Source: Microvirga brassicacearum
GTDB lineage: Bacteria; Pseudomonadota; Alphaproteobacteria; Rhizobiales; Beijerinckiaceae
DNA length: 57,476 bases
Direction of reading: 5' to 3'
Assembly: GCF_008757455.1 (NCBI RefSeq)
Contig: NZ_VCMV01000036.1
Coordinates: forward strand, 1-57,476
Under the pieces are notes generated by a model, which was given only the letters and a program-made list of their open reading frames with translations, was not told the origin of the DNA and ran no database searches. The position numbers and the translations under genes were made by a program. Shown piece by piece: positions 8,154 through 16,634 of this stretch (position 1 is the first letter of the stretch; each line of letters begins with the position of its first letter).

Positions 8154-9181
8154 CCGACCTCACCAAGATCCCCTGCACCATCGTGACCGGCTTCCTCGGC
8201 GCGGGCAAAACGACCCTCGTGCGCAATCTTCTGCAGAACGCGCAAGGGCGCCGTCTTGCGGTGCTGGTCAACGAATTCGGCGATATCGGCTTCGACGGTT
8301 CCTTCATCGAGGGTTGCGGCATCAGCGGCTGCACCGAGGATGACATCGTCGAACTGCCCAATGGCTGCATCTGCTGCACGGTGGCGGACGACTTCGTCCC
8401 TGCCCTCACCAAGCTGCTCGACCGCCCCAACCCGCCCGAGCACATCCTGATCGAAACCTCCGGCCTCGCTTTGCCGAAGCCGCTGGTGACGGCGTTCAAC
8501 TGGCCGGCGATTCGCTCGCGCGTCACGGTGGATGGCGTGATCGCGGTCGTCGACGGCCCGGCCCTGGCGGCAGGCTTCTTCGCCGACGATCCGGAGGCGC
8601 TCGCCGTCCAGCGCGGCGCGGACAATTCGGTCGATCATGACAACCCGCTCGAAGAGGTCTTCGAGGACCAGCTTCTCTGCGCCGACATGATCCTGCTCAA
8701 CAAGAGCGATCTCATGACTGCCGACGACAAGGCGCGCGTGAAGGCGGATATCGCCGCGCACCTGCCGCGCTCGGTCAAGATCATCGAGACCGATCACAGC
8801 TTCGTCGATACCGCCCTCATCCTCGGCCTCAAGGCGGCGGCGGAAGGCGATCTTGCGGCGCGGCCATCGCATCACGACGAGGGCGAACACGACCACGATG
8901 ATTTCGAAAGCATCGCCATCCCGGTCGGCATAGTCTCCTCCGCCGAGGCACTGGCATCCAGGGTTGGCAAGGCGGCGGACGCCGATGGCGTGCTTCGCAT
9001 CAAGGGATTCGTGCCGGTCGAAGGCCGCCCGATGCGCCTGGTCGTGCAGGGCGTCGGCCGCCGCATCGCGCATCATTACGACCGCCCCTGGACGAATGGC
9101 GAAGATCGCCAGGGCCGTCTCGTGGTGATCGGCCTCAAGGGCTTCGACCGCGCATCGGTCGAAGCTGCTCTCGCGGGCTGA
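8150..9181 (+). CDS. cobW: Cobalamin biosynthesis GTPase CobW
   Basis: G3E-family P-loop GTPase, 343 residues, thought to act as a metallochaperone that supplies cobalt for corrin insertion. Walker A is GFLGAGKTT (residues 14-22), the family metal-binding motif is CICC in ELPNGCICCTVADD, and the guanine-recognition motif is NKSD. A His/Asp/Glu-rich insert (HHDEGEHDHDDFE) precedes the CobW C-terminal domain and may bind metal. The start codon overlaps the DUF1636 stop by 4 nt and cobN begins 2 nt after the stop, so the three are surely co-translated. Confidence 0.95.
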   Translation: MTDLTKIPCTIVTGFLGAGKTTLVRNLLQNAQGRRLAVLVNEFGDIGFDGSFIEGCGISGCTEDDIVELPNGCICCTVADDFVPALTKLLDRPNPPEHILIETSGLALPKPLVTAFNWPAIRSRVTVDGVIAVVDGPALAAGFFADDPEALAVQRGADNSVDHDNPLEEVFEDQLLCADMILLNKSDLMTADDKARVKADIAAHLPRSVKIIETDHSFVDTALILGLKAAAEGDLAARPSHHDEGEHDHDDFESIAIPVGIVSSAEALASRVGKAADADGVLRIKGFVPVEGRPMRLVVQGVGRRIAHHYDRPWTNGEDRQGRLVVIGLKGFDRASVEAALAG

Positions 9182-9183
9182 CG

Positions 9184-12100
9184 ATGCACCTCCTTCCGGT
9201 CACCTCGATCTCGCTCGACGAGAGCGACAGCGCCATCGATCTCGATCAGGCGCCGGGAGATATCGTGGCGCTGTCGTTCACCGACAGCGACCTCAGCGCG
9301 CTGGCGGCTGCTTATCGACAGGATCGGGCGGAACTCCCGAGCTTGCGCCTCGCCAGTCTCAAGCAGCTCAAGCATCCACTCTCGGTGGATCTCTATGCCG
9401 AGAAGACCGCCGCACGGGCGAAGTTCGTGCTCGTGCGGTGCCTCGGTGGGCTGGATTATTGGCGCTACGGGCTCGAGCGCCTGCGCGAAGTCTGCTGCCA
9501 GGCCGGCGTAAGACTTGCGGTTTTGCCCGGCGACGACAGGGTGGACGAGCGGCTTGCCGCTTTCTCGACCGTGTCGCCCGAGACGGTGGCTGAACTGGAT
9601 GCCTATTTCCGCGCAGGCGGCATCGACAATATGCGCGCGCTCTTGCAACGCATCACCTTTGAAATCGGGGCGGCGGTCGACGCCGAGGCACCGCGTTCCT
9701 TGCCACGCGCGTTCGCGTGGTCGCCGGATGGTGGCGCGATCGATATCGGGACAGCCTGCGCGCAACTGACCGATGCACCGCTCGCCTATCTCATCGTTTA
9801 CCGATCCGCCATTCTCGCCGCCGACACACAAGCCATCGAGGCCTTCTGCCGGGAACTGCACGAGCGCGGGCTATCGACCCTCGTGCTCGCGGTCGCGAGC
9901 CTGAAAGATGATGAAGCCGCGGCGTTGCTGCGGCAGGCCTTTGCCTTGCGCTCCCCCGACATCATCCTCACCACCACCGCCTTCTCGGCGCGCGAAGACG
10001 CGTCTTTCGTTCTCGACCAAGCCGATTGCCCGGTGATGCAGATCATCGCTGCGAGTTCGACGCGCGACGCCTGGCTCGCCTCGGCGCGAGGCCTATCGGC
10101 GGCGGATATGACGATGCAGATCGTGCTGCCGGAATTCGACGGACGCATTGCCATCGGCCCGATCGCCTTCAAGGTGGAGGCCGCGCACGATTCCGAAATC
10201 GGGTTCGCCGGTCGGCGCCAAAATCCTGACCCTGACGGCATCGCGCGTGCGACGGATCAGGTTCTGGCCTGGGTCAATCTCCGCCGCGCCAAACCCCATG
10301 AGCGCCGTCTCGCGCTGATCCTCTCGGATTATCCCGCGCGCGGCGGACGCGCCGGTTTTGCGGTCGGGCTCGACACGCCCGCCAGCGTCTGCCGCATTCT
10401 CGATTGCCTTGCGGGTGCGGGCTACGACGCGGCGCGAGCCTTTGACACCGATGCACTCATGCCGGCGCTCACGAGCGCCGATCAAACATTTGTCGTCCCG
10501 CTCGACCGCTACGCCGCGTGGTTCTCGACCTTGTCGAACACACAGCGCCAATCCATTGAGAGCGCATGGGGATCTGCGCAATCCGATCCGCTGCTGTCCG
10601 ATGGCGCGTTCCGTTTTCCGGCTCTGCGCAGTGGCAAGGTTCTGGTGGCCTTGCAGCCGGATCGCGGCCGGGGCGCCGACCGCAAGTCGTGCTACCACGA
10701 TCCCGATGCGCCACCGACGCACGCCCATCTGGCGTTCTATCTCGGCCTTCGCGAGATCGAGCGCATCGACGCGCTGATTCATCTGGGCACGCACGGCACC
10801 ACCGAGTGGCTGCCGGGGAAGGCCGTGGCCCTTTCGGGCGATTGCGCACCCCGCATGATCATTGGCGCCTTGCCGGTCATCTATCCGTTCATCGTCGATG
10901 ATCCCGGCGAAGCAGCGCCCGCCAAACGCCGCTTGGGCGGTGTCACGATCGGCCATATGACGCCTGCCATCGCCTCCGCCGAATTGTCCGACGACAAGGC
11001 GGTCATCCGCGAACTCGTGGAGGAATATTCCTCCGCGCAGATCCTCGATCCGCGCCGCGCCGGCCTTGTGGCGCGTGAAATCATGGACCGCGCCGAAACC
11101 GCGGGGCTCTTCGCGAATTGCGGCGTCGATGCCGACACACCCATCGATGAAGCGCTTACCTCGCTTGACGCACATCTCTGCGATCTGGCCGAGGTCGTGA
11201 TCCGCGACGGCCTGCACATTTTCGGCGAAGGCTCGGGCGAGCTTGCGGCTTGCGGAACCGGCGAGCGCGAAGGGCTTCTGCGCGCGCTCGAGGGGCGCTT
11301 CGTCGTCCCCGGTCCAGCCGGTTCGCCCTCGCGCGGACGGCGTGATGTGATGCCGACCGGGCGCAACCTCGCGACCCTCGATCCGCGCGCCATCCCGACC
11401 CGCGCCGCCGCGGCCTTGGGCGCACGCGCGGCCGCCGAAGTGATCCGCCGTCATTTGCAGGACGAGGGCGATTCCCCGCGCCGCATCGTCATGGACCTGT
11501 GGGCATCGCCGACCTTGCGCTCCGGCGGCGAGGATATGGCGCATGCCATGGCGCTCATGGGCGTCCGGCCACGCTGGGACACCGCTTCAACCCGCGTGAC
11601 CGGATTCGACATCATCCCGGCGCCGCATCTCGATCATCCGCGTGTCGACGTCACCTTGCGCATCTCCGGCGTCTTCCGCGATACCTTCCCCGATCAGATC
11701 GTGCTGCTCGACCGGGCAGCCCGCGCCGTCGCCGAACTCGACGAGGAGGACGACTGGAACGCGCTTGCGGCCGCGCGCCGTCGCGGCGAACCGCTGACGC
11801 GCGTCTTCGGCGCAAAACCGGGACGCTTCGGCGCCGGTGTTTCGAGCGAAGCGCTCGACGGCGACTGGGGCAGCCGCGACGATCTCGGACGGGCCTATCT
11901 GGCGCTCACCTCCCACGCCTTCGGTGAAACTGAGAACGGTCGTGCCGACGCGTCCTTCTCGCGCCGGGTTGCCGGCGCAGATGCGTTCGTTCACGTGAGC
12001 GATGTGGCCGAGCGGGATCTTCTCGACGGCGATTCAACCGGCGATGCCGTGGGCGGGTTCGCGGCCGCGGCGCAGATGCTCGGCGGAAAGCCATCACTCT

Positions 12101-12492
12101 ACAGCCTCGACACCAGCCGCACTGAGACGCCGAAGGCCCGCACCGTCACTGAGGATATCGCGCGCCTCGTGCAAGGCCGCCTCGTCAATCTCCGCTGGAT
12201 CGAGGGCCAGATGCGCCACGGCTGGCGTGGCGCCGCAGAACTCGCACAGGCGGTGGATGCACTCTTCGTCTTTGCCGCGACCACCGATGCGGTCACGAAT
12301 GCGTCGCTCGACGCGGTCTACGGCGCCTACCTGGCGGACGAGGCGCTCTACGCACGCATTCACGCCGCCAATCCCGAAGCGGCGCGCGCCATCGTTGCGA
12401 GACTCGCCGATGCACGACGGCGCGGATTGTGGACGAGCCGCCGCAATTCCGTCGATGCACGGCTCGATCTGTTGCGCGAGGACGCATCATGA
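9184..12492 (+). CDS. cobN: Cobaltochelatase subunit CobN
   Basis: Large subunit of the ATP-dependent aerobic cobaltochelatase, which with CobS and CobT inserts Co2+ into hydrogenobyrinic acid a,c-diamide. 1102 residues, shorter than the roughly 1270-residue Pseudomonas enzyme but within the range of the CobN/BchH/ChlH family. Family motif LIHLGTHGTTEWLPGK lies near residue 530, and the DLWASPTLRSGGEDMAHA segment near 770. CobS and CobT are not in this window and must be encoded elsewhere. Starts 2 nt after cobW; its TGA overlaps the cobG start. Confidence 0.95.
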   Translation: MHLLPVTSISLDESDSAIDLDQAPGDIVALSFTDSDLSALAAAYRQDRAELPSLRLASLKQLKHPLSVDLYAEKTAARAKFVLVRCLGGLDYWRYGLERLREVCCQAGVRLAVLPGDDRVDERLAAFSTVSPETVAELDAYFRAGGIDNMRALLQRITFEIGAAVDAEAPRSLPRAFAWSPDGGAIDIGTACAQLTDAPLAYLIVYRSAILAADTQAIEAFCRELHERGLSTLVLAVASLKDDEAAALLRQAFALRSPDIILTTTAFSAREDASFVLDQADCPVMQIIAASSTRDAWLASARGLSAADMTMQIVLPEFDGRIAIGPIAFKVEAAHDSEIGFAGRRQNPDPDGIARATDQVLAWVNLRRAKPHERRLALILSDYPARGGRAGFAVGLDTPASVCRILDCLAGAGYDAARAFDTDALMPALTSADQTFVVPLDRYAAWFSTLSNTQRQSIESAWGSAQSDPLLSDGAFRFPALRSGKVLVALQPDRGRGADRKSCYHDPDAPPTHAHLAFYLGLREIERIDALIHLGTHGTTEWLPGKAVALSGDCAPRMIIGALPVIYPFIVDDPGEAAPAKRRLGGVTIGHMTPAIASAELSDDKAVIRELVEEYSSAQILDPRRAGLVAREIMDRAETAGLFANCGVDADTPIDEALTSLDAHLCDLAEVVIRDGLHIFGEGSGELAACGTGEREGLLRALEGRFVVPGPAGSPSRGRRDVMPTGRNLATLDPRAIPTRAAAALGARAAAEVIRRHLQDEGDSPRRIVMDLWASPTLRSGGEDMAHAMALMGVRPRWDTASTRVTGFDIIPAPHLDHPRVDVTLRISGVFRDTFPDQIVLLDRAARAVAELDEEDDWNALAAARRRGEPLTRVFGAKPGRFGAGVSSEALDGDWGSRDDLGRAYLALTSHAFGETENGRADASFSRRVAGADAFVHVSDVAERDLLDGDSTGDAVGGFAAAAQMLGGKPSLYSLDTSRTETPKARTVTEDIARLVQGRLVNLRWIEGQMRHGWRGAAELAQAVDALFVFAATTDAVTNASLDAVYGAYLADEALYARIHAANPEAARAIVARLADARRRGLWTSRRNSVDARLDLLREDAS

Positions 12493-13742
12493 GCGCGCCG
12501 GACGACCTGCGCCGGGGCTGGTGCCCGGGCATGCTGCGTCCCATGGAGACCCGGGACGGCTTGCTCGCTCGCCTTCATCCGCGCGGTTCGGTTCTTTCCG
12601 CCTCCCAGGCGCAGGCGATCGCGGAGGGAGCCCGCCGGTTCGGCAATGGCCTTCTCGATCTCTCGTCGCGCGGGAACATCCAGATTCGCGGCGTCACGCC
12701 GGATCTGCACCCGCACCTCGTGGAAAGCCTGATCGCGGCCGGACTGATGGACGGCGTTCGCAGCGAGAGCCCCTTTCGGCTCACCACGATCTCGCCGCTG
12801 GCGGGCATCGATCCTTCCGAGCTGATTGATGCCTCGGCTCTCGCCGAGCGCATCGAGGAGACCGGCCGGTCGATCACTGGGCTTCACGCCAAGATGTCGA
12901 TCGTGGTGGATGGCGGCGGCGCGGTCACCCTCGATCGCATCAAGGCCGACATCAGGCTCGTCGCGTTGAGCACAACCCGCGTCGCTGTCGGGGTGGCGCG
13001 CCCCGGCGGCAACAAATGGGTGGGGGCTCTGGCGCCCACCGCAGTGCCGGCGGCAATCGGCGCGATGATCTCCGCCACAGCGGACGGCGTGGGCCAGCGA
13101 CTGCGCGAGATCGACGACGACCAGCTGACGCATTGTCTTAAAGCCCTGCCGATCGATCCGCCCGAAATTCCACCTTTCCGCGCTCATGCGCCACGCGCCG
13201 GTCGCGTCCCAACCGGCGATCAGGCGGCGATTTTCCTCGTTCCGCCTTACGGCCGTTGCACCGCCGATGCTCTCGCGAGGGCAGCTTCGTGGAGCCAACA
13301 ATTCGCTCGCGGCGAAATCCGCCTCTCGCCCTTCCGGGCGCTGGTGATCCCGTTTGTCTCGGCTGAAGGATGCGCGACGCTGGCGCGCGATGCGGGGTTC
13401 ATCGTGGACGAGGACGACCCGCGCCTTTCCATCAGTACATGCTCGGGAATGGAAGGTTGCGCCAGGGGATCGACTTCCACGCACGCGGATTCGAACCGGA
13501 TCGCCGCCGCACTCCCAGCCGGGATTTCAGTGCACATCTCAGGCTGCCCCAAAGGTTGCGCGCATCCGGGCCCGGCCGATCTGACGCTGGTGGGCGATGG
13601 GGGCGCCTATCAGGTTGTGCTCGGCGGGACCGCGCGCGATAAGCCGCTCACCCGCGCCGGCATCGATGCCGTCGCGGAGCGGCTGGCGGGCATTTCAGAC
13701 AGGACGGATCTCATGCGGGTTTTTGGAACGGGACGGCCATGA
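12489..13742 (+). CDS. cobG: Precorrin-3B synthase CobG
   Basis: Oxygen-dependent monooxygenase that hydroxylates C-20 and forms the lactone of precorrin-3B, the step that defines the aerobic B12 pathway. 417 residues with a sulfite/nitrite reductase-type half-domain duplication. The Fe-S ligands fit STCSGMEGCARG and SGCPKGCAHPG (about residues 318-325 and 355-359), the spacing expected of siroheme-type reductases. It overlaps cobN and cobH by 4 nt each. Its presence rather than CobZ or the CbiG/CbiD set argues for an aerobic host. Confidence 0.93.
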   Translation: MSAPDDLRRGWCPGMLRPMETRDGLLARLHPRGSVLSASQAQAIAEGARRFGNGLLDLSSRGNIQIRGVTPDLHPHLVESLIAAGLMDGVRSESPFRLTTISPLAGIDPSELIDASALAERIEETGRSITGLHAKMSIVVDGGGAVTLDRIKADIRLVALSTTRVAVGVARPGGNKWVGALAPTAVPAAIGAMISATADGVGQRLREIDDDQLTHCLKALPIDPPEIPPFRAHAPRAGRVPTGDQAAIFLVPPYGRCTADALARAASWSQQFARGEIRLSPFRALVIPFVSAEGCATLARDAGFIVDEDDPRLSISTCSGMEGCARGSTSTHADSNRIAAALPAGISVHISGCPKGCAHPGPADLTLVGDGGAYQVVLGGTARDKPLTRAGIDAVAERLAGISDRTDLMRVFGTGRP

Positions 13743-14371
13743 GCACGACCTTCGATTATGTGCGCGAAGGCGCGGAAATTTACCGGCGTTCGTTTTCAAT
13801 GATCCGGGCCGAGGCCGATCTCGCCCGCTTCAGCGGTGCCGAGGAACGTCTGGTCGTGCGCATGATCCACGCCTGCGGCATGACGGACCTGCCGCGCGAT
13901 GTGGAGCTCTCGCCGGATTTTGCCGAGATCGCCGTGAAGGCGCTCCGCGACGGCGCGCCGATCCTCTGCGATTCCAAGATGGTGGCGAACGGGATCACCC
14001 GCGCTCGCTTACCGGCGGGAAACAAAGTGATTTGCACCCTCGACGATCCGCGCGTTCCTGCGCTTGCCCGCGACCTGAACAACACCCGCAGCGCGGCCGC
14101 CATGGAGTTCTGGCGCGATCGGCTCGCAGGTTCCATCGTGGTCTTCGGAAACGCCCCCACGGCGTTGTTTCGATTGCTGGAAATGGTGCATGAGGGTGCG
14201 CCGCGACCGGCGGCCGTGATCGGCATTCCGGTCGGGTTCGTGGGCGCGATCGAGTCGAAACAGACCCTCGCTCGGCAGCGCGATCTCCCGTTCGTCGTCG
14301 TTCACGGACGGCGGGGCGGCTCCGCCATGGCGGCGGCGGCCGTGAATGCTTTGGCGAGTGCGGACGAATGA
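13739..14371 (+). CDS. cobH: Precorrin-8X methylmutase CobH
   Basis: Moves the methyl group from C-11 to C-12 of precorrin-8X to form hydrogenobyrinic acid. 210 residues. The catalytic histidine is H44 in VRMIHACGMTD, matching H43 of the Pseudomonas denitrificans enzyme. PVGFVGAIESK near residue 163 is a family signature. The ATG at 13739 overlaps the cobG stop, and its TGA overlaps the cobI start. Confidence 0.95.
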   Translation: MSTTFDYVREGAEIYRRSFSMIRAEADLARFSGAEERLVVRMIHACGMTDLPRDVELSPDFAEIAVKALRDGAPILCDSKMVANGITRARLPAGNKVICTLDDPRVPALARDLNNTRSAAAMEFWRDRLAGSIVVFGNAPTALFRLLEMVHEGAPRPAAVIGIPVGFVGAIESKQTLARQRDLPFVVVHGRRGGSAMAAAAVNALASADE

Positions 14372-15114
14372 ACCCGAATTCCCGCATTTCCGGCCGATTT
14401 TACGGCGTCGGCCTCGGTCCCGGCAATCCCGACTACATGACCGTCCGCGCGCTGAAAATTCTGCAGAGCGCCGACCGGCTCGTGCATTTCTGCCGGAAGG
14501 GCAAACGCGGGCACGGTCGCACCATCGCCGATGCGGTGGTGGCGCCGGATGCCGCCCGCGAGATCGCGCTGGTCTATCCCGTCACCACGGAAATCGAGGC
14601 GCGCGACCCGGCCTATGGATCCGCCATCACGCCGTTCTACGAGGAGGCCGCCGAGAACCTCGCGAGCGAACTGGAAGCCGGTCATTCGGTCGCTGTTCTG
14701 TGCGAAGGCGACCCGTTCTTCTACGGCTCGTTCATGCATCTCTGGCGTCGCCTCGCACCGCGTTTTCCGACCGAGGTCGTCCCCGGAGTCACGGGCATGT
14801 CGGGCAGCTGGACGCGCGCCGGCGTTCCCATCACCTGGGGCGACGACGTGCTGACCGTCTGTCCCGCGACCCTCGATCACGCGGCGCTGGTGGAACGCTT
14901 CCGCGCCACGGACGCCGCGGTCATCATGAAGCTCGGACGGCACTTGCCAAAAGTTCGTAACGCACTGAAGGAAGCTGGCTTGCATGACCGCGCGGTTTAT
15001 GTAGAGCGTGGCACGATGGCGGATGAATTCATCTGTCCGCTGCCGGATAAAACCGACGATGCGGCGCCCTATTTCGCGCTGATCCTCGTGCCCGGACAAG
15101 GGCGTCGGTTGTGA
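14368..15114 (+). CDS. cobI: Precorrin-2 C20-methyltransferase CobI
   Basis: SAM-dependent methylation of precorrin-2 at C-20 to give precorrin-3A. 248 residues. Tetrapyrrole methylase motifs: GVGLGPGNPDYMTVRA at residues 12-27 and CEGDPFFYGSF near 112. A C-terminal MKLGRHLPKVR segment is typical of CobI/CbiL. Overlaps cobH by 4 nt and cobJ by 4 nt (GTGA). Confidence 0.95.
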   Translation: MNPNSRISGRFYGVGLGPGNPDYMTVRALKILQSADRLVHFCRKGKRGHGRTIADAVVAPDAAREIALVYPVTTEIEARDPAYGSAITPFYEEAAENLASELEAGHSVAVLCEGDPFFYGSFMHLWRRLAPRFPTEVVPGVTGMSGSWTRAGVPITWGDDVLTVCPATLDHAALVERFRATDAAVIMKLGRHLPKVRNALKEAGLHDRAVYVERGTMADEFICPLPDKTDDAAPYFALILVPGQGRRL

Positions 15115-15878
15115 GTGCGCTCGGCTCCCTCGTGGTCGTGGGGCTCGGCCCCGGCACCGCCGAATGGCTCACGCCCGCCGCTGCCGACGCGCTCGCGCGC
15201 GCCACCGATCTCGTCGGATACGGCCCCTATCTCGACCGCGCGCCTGCGCACGCTCACCAGCACCGGCACGCCTCGGACAACCGCGTCGAGGTGGAGCGCG
15301 CGGCGCTGGCGCTCGATCTTGCGGCACAGGGCAAGCACGTGGCCGTGGTGTCGGGCGGCGATCCGGGAGTTTTCGCCATGGCGGCGGCGGTGTTCGAGGC
15401 GCTCGATGGCGGCAAGGCAGCGTGGCAGCGCATTCCCATCACCGTCGAACCCGGCATCACCGCGATGCTCGGCGCGGCGGCACGTCTGGGCGCACCGCTC
15501 GGCGGCGATTTCTGCGCGATCTCGCTCTCCGACAACCTCAAACCGTGGGACGTGATCGTGCACCGGCTGACAGCCGCGCTGAGCGCCGATTTCGTGATCT
15601 CGCTCTACAACCCGATCTCGTCGGCGCGACCATGGCAACTGGGCGAGGCGCTGACGCTCGCAGGCACGATCCGGGCGGCAGACACGCCGCTGATTTTCGC
15701 GCGCGCGGTGGGACGCCCCAACGAATCCATCACCGTCACGACCCTCGATCAGGCTGCCGCAATACCGGCGGATATGTCCACGCTGGTGATGATCGGCGCC
15801 AGCACCACCAAACTGATCGCACGCACAAATGCGCGGCCTTACGTCTATACGCCGCGCTATTACGGAGCCTGGCGATGA
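15111..15878 (+). CDS. cobJ: Precorrin-3B C17-methyltransferase CobJ
   Basis: Methylates C-17 and drives ring contraction of precorrin-3B to precorrin-4. 255 residues. Motifs VVGLGPGTAEWLTP at the N-terminus, SGGDPGVFAMA near residue 80 and YNPISSARPWQ near 168 are characteristic of CobJ/CbiH. GTG start at 15111 overlapping the cobI stop. The last 19 nt overlap the 3' end of cobK on the other strand, so transcription through cobJ reads directly into antisense cobK. Confidence 0.95.
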   Translation: MSALGSLVVVGLGPGTAEWLTPAAADALARATDLVGYGPYLDRAPAHAHQHRHASDNRVEVERAALALDLAAQGKHVAVVSGGDPGVFAMAAAVFEALDGGKAAWQRIPITVEPGITAMLGAAARLGAPLGGDFCAISLSDNLKPWDVIVHRLTAALSADFVISLYNPISSARPWQLGEALTLAGTIRAADTPLIFARAVGRPNESITVTTLDQAAAIPADMSTLVMIGASTTKLIARTNARPYVYTPRYYGAWR

Positions 15879-16606
15879 GCCCCGATCCACGAGAGCGCGG
15901 CCTCGATGCTGTCCGTCGACGGCACCTCGGGCGCGGCGGGCCGGGATACCAGCACGACCGGAATGGCAAGCCGACGGGCGGCAATGATCTTGCCGTAGGT
16001 TGCGGCCCCACCGGAATTCTTGGACACCAGAATCTCGATTCCGTGCTCGCGCATCAAGGCCGCCTCCGCATCCTCGTCGAATGGCCCACGAGCTTGCAGG
16101 GTGGTGACGTGCGGCACCGGCAGAGCGTCGTCGATCGGCTCGATCGTTCGCACCAGATAATGGTGCTGCGGCGCGCTGGCGAAAGCCGCGAGTTCGAGGC
16201 GCCCGATGGTCAGGAAGACGCGGCGCGGGGCATCGCCGAGAGCAGCGACGACATCCGCCATCGTCGCCGCCTCGATCCACGCATCGCCCGCCTGGCGCCG
16301 CCACGGCGGCCGGCGGAGGGCGAGAAGCGGAATGCCGAGCGCGCCGCAGGCTTGCGCGGCATTGCGCGAGATGACCGCCGCGAAGGGATGCGTGGCATCG
16401 AACACGCAATCGGTGCGGTTCTCCGAGAGCCACGTTGTCAAGCCTGCGACGCCGCCGAAGCCGCCGACGCGCATGGGAACGGGCGCGGCTTTCGGGTGCT
16501 GCGTCCGCCCGGCGAGCGAGAGCATCACGTCCGTCCCGCCATCGTTTGCCAGCCGTTCGGCCAAGGCTGCGGCATCCGCCGTGCCGCCGAGAATGAGAAT
16601 GCGCAT
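15860..16606 (-). CDS. cobK: Precorrin-6A reductase CobK
   Basis: NADPH-dependent reduction of precorrin-6A to dihydro-precorrin-6 (precorrin-6B). 248 residues. N-terminal LILGGTADAAALAERL (dinucleotide site), FDATHPFAAVISRNA near residue 77 and SKNSGGAATYGKI near 197 are family signatures. The ATG at 16606 has AAGG about 6 nt upstream; an in-frame ATG at 16636 is an alternative that would overlap cobL. It is the only gene in this stretch on the minus strand, tail-to-tail with cobJ (19-nt overlap) and 28 nt head-to-head from cobL. Confidence 0.93.
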   Translation of the reverse strand: MRILILGGTADAAALAERLANDGGTDVMLSLAGRTQHPKAAPVPMRVGGFGGVAGLTTWLSENRTDCVFDATHPFAAVISRNAAQACGALGIPLLALRRPPWRRQAGDAWIEAATMADVVAALGDAPRRVFLTIGRLELAAFASAPQHHYLVRTIEPIDDALPVPHVTTLQARGPFDEDAEAALMREHGIEILVSKNSGGAATYGKIIAARRLAIPVVLVSRPAAPEVPSTDSIEAALSWIGAHRQAP

Positions 16607-16634
16607 GTGTGCCTTGTCCCCTAACCGCGCGTCC

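Noticed and set aside
10093..11544. 483-codon minus-strand frame inside cobN
   Set aside because: A GC-bias shadow of cobN; its composition is typical of antisense of high-GC genes.
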